Below, piece by piece: positions 10,261-20,000 of a DNA stretch of 20,000 nucleotides. Each line of letters opens with the position of its first letter. The stretch's first letter is position 1. Source of the stretch: Botryococcus braunii (lineage: Eukaryota > Chlorophyta > Trebouxiophyceae); the NCBI GenBank assembly GCA_002005505.1, contig KV908395.1, positions 145,001 through 165,000 on the forward strand. The letters are read 5' to 3'. The translations under genes were made by a program, and so were the position numbers. The notes below the pieces were generated by a model, which worked only from the letters and a program-made list of their open reading frames with translations, ran no database searches and had not been told where the DNA came from.

Positions 10261-13200
10261 ATGTCTGTTCCGAAACTGGAGATTGGTACCGCGAAGGAGA
10301 TTTTGAAAGGAGAGGTATGAATCAGGACGGATTTGTAAGGGAGGTGCTGGTCGGTGTTTTTTGCGGCATTGAGTGGGGATGGCACTTACCCTACGGCCTG
10401 ACTGCCCTCTGCATATCCTTAGCTGCTCGCGAAAGCTTAGCGACATTGTGCACAAAGCGTTCGTTATACATATCTTCCGGTGTTCTTGCTGCATTGTTCG
10501 TTCCCACATAATGCTTATAACTGCTATTCTATTAGGGTGGACCTGTGCATGTGGGTTAGAGCTTGCTCAATTTGGTGGGCAAGTAAACACCTGGGTCATG
10601 GGGGGACAGTGGGTGCAAGTGTGGATCTCGTCCTTTCCTCCTGGATCACTTCGGTGTTTGTCTTTTGTGTTTTATAACATGGTCACGAGTTTGGATAGGC
10701 TGCTCAAGTCAGTTGACTATTTTCATGACTCCTTTTGACAAATTATTCTAATTAACAGGATGAGATTTTGCTGCGGACAAAAGTGAGATTTAACTTGAGG
10801 AGTGATGACCCAGCAGGCGCGGGGAAGCTCAGGTGATGGCGCCTGGCTTGTAGAAGGGTTCTGGAATGCCTAGCGGAATGAAGACATTTTTCCCACTATA
10901 CTATCTATGTATAGGACCATTCCTTGGATCTTTTGGCATGGTATTAGGTGCAGCAGATGCTGATAGCCTGACAGGTTTTGAGGTTCCCATTGATTTGCAG
11001 CAAATGTTCTTGTTCAGGGAGCATTTTGTATTTCTGGCGCGTGGGATGGTGCATTTTATCCTCAAATTATGTTCTGCAGCGCAGTCTATGGGGACCTGAA
11101 GTCAAAAAATTGTTACGTTCGAAAGAGACAGCAAGTTTTAATGACTAGTCATGAGGATACGACAGAATTAATAGGTCACAAGGATAGGGCACAACGATCA
11201 GATCACAGCTTGAGATACTATTCTAGTGCATGTGGCAGGTTGCGTTTCTGAGCAATGTTATCACTACTTCCTGCACAATGGGCCTGCTTTCTTTTTGAGT
11301 CAGATTGTGTCTCGGAATGTGTGTTGGGACTTGAGGGTTGGGGTGGAAGGGGCTTGCCGGAGCATTTCAATGAGCCTTATGTCGCACTTTTCACAAGCAG
11401 TGCTGAGTGGATTGGGTCATGCTTCCTACCTGCAGGCCAGCGGGCAAACATATATCATTGGGAGACCCGTATCTTTATAATCTGTTTTGCGTCTTTGATG
11501 GACATAATGGTGGCAGGGCCGCAACGCATTTACAGGAAAACCTTGAAAAGGTGTGGTACACATGGACTGCATAGCCCACCTTTGTATTAGTCTCCTCGTT
11601 CGTTGTGTAAGCTTGGTGTGGGCGCTGCATAGAGAGGACGTACAGAGATCCAGGTTTGCTTAATAGGCTTCAATGATGGGGCTTGCTGAAAGTGCCCGCT
11701 TAGTATGTGTCTCTGCATGCACGGTGCCATGACTGGGAGCTTGCAAGCTCTGCTTGGTTCCAGTGACCGTTACTTCGTGTGCTGGCAGGTTCTCCATGAG
11801 AGAATGCCTCTTGGACCCTGCCCCTCTAGAAGCGACAGCCTTTGGCACTCCTTTCGAATGCAGATTCAGAAGGCCTTGGTAGAGACCATATCTATCTTGG
11901 ATTGCGACTTTGCATCTCAAGGGGCAAGGGATGGGTCCACACTGACTGTCGTAGTGGTGGTAAGATCCTCTGACCAATTTTGCTTGTGCTGTCCTAATGC
12001 CTGTACCCTGCGAAATACTTTGTTTGGAAATCCCCCCCCCCCCCCCAGGGGGCCCTCTGTCTTCTTTGGGGTGTTTTGCAACATGCCCGTGATTTCAACA
12101 TAACACCATAGCAGGGCATGAAGACTCCAGCTTGTCCTCATGATTGATGAACTAGTGCAACACCATCAAACAACTTTTCTATGCCAATACATTTGCAAAT
12201 CTCACCATGGTGACCATTAGCTAGCTACAGGTATTTGAGAAGTAGAACAAACAACCTGATGCGCCCTTTCCTAGAGCTTCGCCGTGCCAGAGCATCCCTC
12301 TCCTAGAGCTTCCTCTAAGGAAACTGAAAACCGAACCTGAAGAGCAGTACCCCAATGCCTGAATGAGACACCGAGAAGCGGTGTGGGCATTGGTGAGTGC
12401 TCTGAGAGCACTTGACCAATATGTATAGGGCTGAGGTGGGAGTCGGCTATAATGAATGCACTGGCCTCATTTGCGGCTTTGTTGGGGGTGAGGTTAAAGT
12501 AACGGACTCTCCCACGATGGGTTGGAGGTGCAGTGGCTATGTGTGTGCCTATCCCCAGCTGGTTTGTTTAAGACAACAGAACAGAGATTTCAGGGTCTCA
12601 ATTACAACCGTTCAGGACACCACTCTATAAACCAACCCTGACAACAGAGATTAATGAGTTTCATTACAACCGTTCACGACACCACTTTATAAACCAACCC
12701 TCACAACTGAGATTGTTTATGAGGTCTGTGTCTCAGCTGGCAGCACTTTGCAATTGATTTTACATGTGCATTTGTAAGGTGTGTGCCTCGCTTGGGAACA
12801 GGTCCTGGTCTGGCCAATTGCAGTTTTTAGAAGACGGTGTAGAGCATTCTTGTTGCCACTCAGTGCATTGTTGATCAATCTTGTTTTTAAAGTTTGGAAG
12901 ATTTTGATAGATTTGTGTGGGGATAAATGGGGATTGATCAGGACTTGAATTGGTTAGTAGGGATTTGAATTTGTTGCCTAGGGAATGGAAAACAGGGTGC
13001 TTGCCATGTGCTGATGCATTCAAGGTTTGGGGCCAGACTGGGTGGTTAGTCACCTGTGCCAACGTTGGGGATTCACGAGCATATGTGGATGCTGGCGGCA
13101 CACCTGTGCAAATCACTGCAGACCACCGGCTTGTGTTCAATCAAGCAGAGCGTCATCGCTTGGAGAGCATGGGTCGGGTAGTGGCGCCTCTTTCTGAATC

Positions 13201-15843
13201 AAGTATGCCCTTCTTACACTACACTCAGCTGGCCTGCTGGCACAAATCAATCAATGACAAACCAAACAACTTACATGCAACAGGCAACTGTTGCCGAATT
13301 AACAAAGATGTGGGCAAGTTTGTGATTTTTACAGTGCGGCTCGATGAGTGCATGCCACACTTTTTGCACATGTGTCACAGTCAAGTATCTCCCCACACTG
13401 ATCCCATCTCATTGTGCTTCTACTGGGAGATTCTTTCATCTTTCTAGGGTCAATTAAATCAGAGTTTTGCTTGGAAGCTTGTTCATCTTTCTAGGGTCAA
13501 TTCAACCAGAGTTTTGCTTGGAAGCTTCTTTCGTCTTTCTAGAGTCAATTCAATCAGAGAGTTTCTTGGAAGCTTCTTTCATCTTTCTAGGGTCAATTCA
13601 ATCTGAGTTTTGCTTGGAAGCTTCTTTCATCTTTCTAGAGTCAATTCAATCAGAGTTTTGCTTGGAAGCTTCTTTCATCTTTCTAGAGTCAATTCAATCA
13701 GAGTTTTTCTTGGAAGCTTCTTTCATCTTTCTAGGGTCAATTCAATCAGAGTTTTGCTTGGAAGCTTCTTTCATCTTTCTAGGGTCAATTCAATCAGAGT
13801 TTTGCTTGGAAGCTTCTTTCATCTTTCTAGGGTCAATTCAATCAGAGTTTTGCTTGGAAGCTTGTTTCATCTTTCTATGGTCAATTCAATCAGAGTTTTG
13901 CTTGGAAGCTTCTTTTCTTTATCTAGGGTCACTTTAATCAGAGTTTGCTTTGAAGCTTCTTTCATCTTTCAAGGGGTAAGCCATGCAAACTCACGCTCCT
14001 GGCATTCACGGGTTTCATCAACCCGCCAATAAAGGTCAGTGTTGACTGAGGTCTGACAGTCAAGTAGTAGATGCACAAGCAGGCGGCGCTTGAATCTGTG
14101 TGCACAAAGGAGCATGCAAGATGTTAGGATATTGATTGGAGAATCCAGGGTTGTGCTCAAACGAGAAGGGCAGGAGGGAGGGAGTGTGAGGAGCAGGTGG
14201 AAGGGGAAGAAAAGGGGGGGGGGGCGGGAGGAAGTGCCATTATCGCTCTGCGTCCTGAGAGTGTGCTTGCCTGCAAGTGCTTGCTGTGTGTCGGTTTCTC
14301 TGTCTGTGTGTCTTCTCCTTTTTTTTTTTTTTTTTTTTTTTTTCCCCCGGGGGGGGGGGGGGGGGGCGGCCCTCAGATAGCAGGGGTACAAGTCAATTGT
14401 AGTTTGTGGTGACTGATTGTGTGTGCTGGGTTTGCCATGACTAGGCTTGATACCAGGTAGCAAGGGGGGACCTGCTAAACCTGGAGAAAAAGGGCTGGGC
14501 CCTGTCAGAGTGTGGCCTGGTGGTTTGTGCCTGTCTCGTTCCTTCGGCGACTTTGATGTGGGGAGGGAGATTTTATGTACCCCTCACATTTTTCAGGTAA
14601 TACACATGGTCCTCAGATCCAAGGGGACTGACCCACACTGGTCGTCCCAGGCTTGTGGTCAATGGTTTGGCAAATATGGGCTCTGTCTTTGGTCAACTTG
14701 GAGTCATGCATCCTGTGGCATGGGTTGGGATGGTGCGTTTTACAAATGGACCCCATGCTTGCAGAGGAGTATCATCGCAATTATGCTGGTCGTGTGTATT
14801 TGATCTACGATGAATGTAGCGTCAGTATACTTACACATTTGATATCAGCTGCTCGTCAATGAGACAACAAAATAAATGTCAGCTGCTCCTCAATGTGACG
14901 ATTTAAAAAATGTCAATATCTCCTATAGGAGTATCTTGCAAGCAAGAATCGAGGGCTTTTTTCCAGTGAGTACGGTAGAACCTTGTGTACCTAATCCAAT
15001 TGGGGTCAACAGAATGTTGACTGTGCTTTTGCAGCTTGTTGTGCCTGTGGAAGGTGCTCGGCTAATCGTTGCTTCGGACGGTGTTTGGGATGGGTTTCCA
15101 AAGGACCAATGGCTGAGGCATGCTCGATCGGGAAACCCGGAGGTGCGAAATGTGCAAAATTAGATATTAGCTGCAGTTCACCTTAAACTTATGGAAATTT
15201 GATTACCTGTCACCCAAAATTTCGAGTCTTTCAAAGAGTTGACCTTGTTGTAATGATCCATGACAAGTGTGTATATTAAAACTTCTTGTGCATGGAAATC
15301 GAAATCAGTTTAGCGTCGGGTAGATTAGCGCGTGCTTCGTGTGATCCGTGCAAGTGTGTATATTAAACTTCTTGTGCATGGTAATCGAAATCAGTTTAGC
15401 GTCGGGTAGATTATCGCGTGCTTCGTGACATTGATACAAAGGTCGTGACATTGTTGTGTGTTGTTCTGCATGTAGACAGCTTGCAGACAGACTTTTTGTG
15501 CGAGAGAGGTCGTGGCAATGATGCAAAGGTCGTGACATTGTTTTGTCTTGTTCTGCATGTAGACGGCTTGCAGAAAGATTTTCTCTGCGATAAAAACCGT
15601 GCACCAAGGCCTCAAGGATGACAGAACCTTTATGATTGCTGACATTGTTGTATGTTGTTCTCCATGTAGACGGCCTGCAGACGGATTTTCTCTGCGATAA
15701 AGACCGCGCACCAGGGCCTCAAGGATGACACAACCATCATAATCGCTGATATCCTTCCCCCAAATGTGCCTTATTTTACGGAAGTGCTGGTTAACTACAA
15801 GAAGCCTCCCACAGGGTGCTTTGCCTGCATGTCTCCCCCGTAA
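10261..15843 (+). CDS. Protein phosphatase 2C (PPM family), plant PP2C12/15-like, eight exons
   Basis: Metal-dependent Ser/Thr phosphatase; removes phosphate from proteins using two Mn/Mg ions. Exons: 10261-10314, 10759-10832, 11436-11550, 11789-11959, 13037-13202, 14457-14596, 15035-15142, 15670-15843. All have GT...AG borders and agreeing phases, giving 333 residues from ATG to TAA, about the usual length of the catalytic domain. Signature motifs occur in family order: KGE/D (residues 16-19, split by intron 1), VFDGHNGG (62-69, metal-binding Asp64), GARDGSTLT (exon 4), VGDSRA (148-153), TADHRL (165-170), GLCLSRSFGD (216-225), ASDGVWD (253-259, Asp255), LKDDTT (293-298, Asp295). All expected metal ligands are present, so it should be active. 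No signal peptide, membrane segment or myristoylation site; probably cytosolic or nuclear. The tail is short and Cys-containing (GCFACMSPP). The TAA overlaps a CCCCC|GTAAGT donor, so a longer form is possible. The start at 10261 is the first ATG after an in-frame TGA. Subgroup assignment is from memory of plant homologues. Confidence 0.9.
12032..12052. repeat. C15-A-G5 run in phosphatase intron 4
   Basis: Fifteen C, one A and five G, then CCC. It is one of four C-run/G-run junctions in the window and lies 72 bp after the intron 4 donor. Confidence 0.85.
12581..12716. repeat. 62-63 bp tandem repeat, two copies plus a stub
   Basis: ACAGAGATT starts at 12581 and 12644, and ACTGAGATT at 12706. 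The first two units share ATTACAACCGTTCA and AACCAACCCT. Located in phosphatase intron 4. Confidence 0.8.
13431..13972 (+). repeat. 48-bp minisatellite, about 11 copies, in phosphatase intron 5
   Basis: The unit runs GAAGCTTCTTTCATCTTTCT then AGGGTCAATTCAATCAGAGT then TTTGCTTG. Starts fall at 13473, 13521, 13569, 13617 and so on, to about 13952. Nearly every copy keeps a HindIII site and a TTTCATCTTTCTAG acceptor-like site. The period is 16 codons, so two frames stay open as 16-residue peptide repeats. This is a by-product of the repeat, since the array lies between two secure exons and neither frame has its own context. Confidence 0.95.
14319..14366. repeat. T25-C5-G18 homopolymer junction in phosphatase intron 5
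   Basis: Twenty-five T, five C and eighteen G in direct succession, about 90 bp before the exon 6 acceptor. The CCCCCGGGGG part is palindromic. A shorter G run lies at 14214-14224. Such a site is prone to length errors in sequencing. Confidence 0.9.
14846..14905. repeat. Short direct repeat in phosphatase intron 6
   Basis: TCAGCTGCTC followed by a TCAATG-type segment occurs twice about 33 bp apart, the second time with a few changes. Confidence 0.6.
15265..15438. repeat. 87-bp tandem duplication in phosphatase intron 7
   Basis: AAGTGTGTATATTAAA-type units start at 15265 and 15352 and share TCGAAATCAGTTTAGCGTCG further on, with few differences, which suggests a recent duplication. Confidence 0.85.
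15439..15649 (+). pseudogene. Two degenerate tandem copies of the start of phosphatase exon 8
   Basis: Exon 8 begins at 15670 (TACRRIFSAIKTAHQGLKDD). Upstream, after the same TGTAG acceptor, copy B (15563-15649) reads TACRKIFSAIKTVHQGLKDD, then RTFMIADIV, and stops matching at a GTATGT that could act as a donor. Copy A (15476 on) keeps only TACR and then diverges into a stop. Copies A and B sit on an 87-bp period including the upstream AAAGGTCGTGACATTG. B retains the metal-ligand Asp. Of the differences between B and exon 8 over the 29 codons, about six are synonymous and five change the residue. B lacks the exon's 3' half, and it cannot be spliced to exon 8 itself (only 20 bp apart). It is either a decaying duplicate or an alternative exon that replaces exon 8. 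Confidence 0.75.
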
Positions 15844-15868
15844 GTTCCCATGCTAGAAATCCGGTTGT

Positions 15869-16190
15869 CATGTTGCCTGGCAGTGGGAATCTGTAGCCAT
15901 CTTGCCTGGCAAAGAAATCCGAACGTCATTTTTGCCTGGCAAGGAAACCTGGTTGTCATGTTGCCTGGCAGTGGGAATCTGTTGTCATGTTGCCTGGCAA
16001 TGGGAATCTGTTGTCATGTTGCCTGGCAAGGAAATCTGGTTGCCATGTTGCCTGGTGAGGAAATCTGATTGTCATGTTGAAATCCGGTTCTTACGTTGCT
16101 TGGCAAGGAATCCGATTTTCATGTTGAAATCCTTTTGTTGTGTTGCCTGGCAAGGTAACCTGGTTGTCATGTGCCGTGGCAAGGATTAAT
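15869..16190. repeat. 29-30 bp tandem repeat, about seven units, then two degenerate longer ones
   Basis: TTGCCTGGCA-type units start near 15873, 15902, 15932, 15961, 15990, 16019 and 16048, joined by GGAATCTGGTTGTCATG-like sequence. Diverged 47-48 bp spacings follow to about 16190. The array starts about 30 bp after the phosphatase stop/donor. The repeat is imperfect without distinct spacers, so it is not a CRISPR array. Confidence 0.9.
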
Positions 16191-16239
16191 ATTGTTACTC
16201 GTATTCCCTCGTCGTCCCTTTGTAAAAGCCCTTGCTTTG

Positions 16240-19241
<3,002 letters not shown>

Positions 19242-19259
19242 CAGCTGTTTTTTGCCCAG

Positions 19260-19363
19260 AAAGAAAGACAGAATCTCCGCTGAGATCTGTCCAGCCCAGA
19301 GGGCATGATGAGATGGAATCGGATGCCCAGAATGCCTGTGCTTGCTTAAGCTCCGCCCTCGGG
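19260..19363 (+). CDS. Possible additional exon of the 16.2-19.2 kb gene
   Basis: After a pyrimidine-rich TGTTTTTTGCCCAG acceptor, 104 bp are open (RKTESPLRSVQPRGHDEMES, then DAQNACACLSSALG) and end at CTCGGG|GTAATT. The two overhanging bases fit a splice from GGGA|GTCCAT at 19227. That would remove the stop at 19241 with an intron of 32 nt, similar to the 34- and 37-nt introns proposed elsewhere. The donor is weak. The frame can also read on to a stop near 19507. Confidence 0.35.
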
Positions 19364-20000
19364 GTAATTGTTATTTATGACTGTTACCACGGACACAGGG
19401 TCGGTGCATGCGTGGGTTGGTGCATTCTTGGGTTATTGTCGCCCACTCACAGCCTTACTTGTCCTCCTGGCCACAAGTCCCTGGTTGGGGTTTGTGAAGC
19501 CACATGACTTGGCTTTTGAAAGGATGGGTTCTGCTTTTGGTCAATTTTCTGGGCTCGGTTGGCTTGGTCTCGTTGGTTTGACAAGGTGACTGTTCTATTT
19601 TTTGTTGTAGTGGGTCTATGTAGTGCCTTTTGGTGTTTAATTATAGAGTATCCTGCATCGGCTGTAAGGTTTCTGTCCACAATGTGTTTTAAACCCATGG
19701 TTTCCATTGTTGTCATTGGATTGACATTGAGCTGAACATTGTGGTTATTGGGAGCAAGAGTCATCATTGGCAGCAGGCAAGTCTCGAAACCCTTGATGAT
19801 GAAAGTAATTCGTATCAACCTCAAGGTGTTTGTTTCCCCGTGTTTCCCATTGGCATTTCGATGTGGGACACACTGCATGAGGCTCCTTCGTTGTGTGGCT
19901 TGAGGTCAATGGCTTTATAACTTCGAAGCCAGGCATTCACGATCATCCTGCTGATTTGGATAGAAACCTGGTCTGGTTAAACAAAACATGGTGACACATT
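19364..20000. other. Right end, nothing supported
   Basis: No exon-like segment or simple repeat stands out. Overlapping open frames on the minus strand (19447-19936) have no splice borders that fit. It may be an intron or intergenic. Confidence 0.45.

Noticed and set aside
13467..14032. Two long open frames with 16-residue repeats
   Set aside because: They arise because the 48-bp minisatellite period is divisible by three; the array lies within a phosphatase intron.
15305..15711. Minus-strand open frames with repeated HAEQ...TMSRPL segments
   Set aside because: They are antisense readings of the tandem exon 8 copies and the 87-bp repeats.
15869..16190. Possible CRISPR-like array
   Set aside because: Units are contiguous imperfect minisatellite repeats without unique spacers, in a eukaryotic gene context.

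Overview
The window looks like eukaryotic nuclear DNA, most likely from a green-lineage (probably unicellular) alga. Coding sequence is broken into short exons with GT...AG borders, moderate GC, long (CA)n, (GT)n and (CT)n microsatellites, poly-C/poly-G runs and minisatellites. Nothing resembles a bacterial operon, phage, CRISPR array or transposon. The green-lineage idea rests on the one recognisable gene, a PP2C phosphatase whose signature block GPVRVWPGGLCLSRSFGD resembles my recollection of the plant PP2C12/PP2C15-like group. The species cannot be settled from sequence alone.

Layout. 1-2.9 kb: pieces of one or two minus-strand genes of unknown function (exon 82-214; exons 1140-1849 and 2283-2364), separated by a (CA)51 tract and a poly-C palindrome; a stretch open on both strands follows at 2.5-2.9 kb. 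3.86-6.59 kb: plus-strand exon-like segments, namely a candidate small secreted protein (3856-4282) and a multi-exon gene of unknown function ending at 6586. Both contain apparent introns of only 34-37 nt. 6.6-9.7 kb: no gene that I can support, only isolated open frames. 10.26-15.84 kb: a complete eight-exon PP2C phosphatase, 333 residues, with every splice phase consistent. 16.24-19.24 kb (perhaps to 19.36): a second plus-strand multi-exon gene whose large last exon encodes a repeated DPTVRMG-type motif. It may be separate or an extension of the PP2C transcript, because the PP2C stop codon overlaps a good splice donor.

The most interesting structure is in and around the PP2C gene: two tandem, degenerate copies of the start of its last exon lie in intron 7; a 48-bp minisatellite of about 11 copies sits in intron 5, each copy carrying a pyrimidine-TAG acceptor-like site; and tandem repeats begin just after the splice donors at 15840 and 17715. 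Apart from this splicing ambiguity, nothing shows the genes working together as a pathway.
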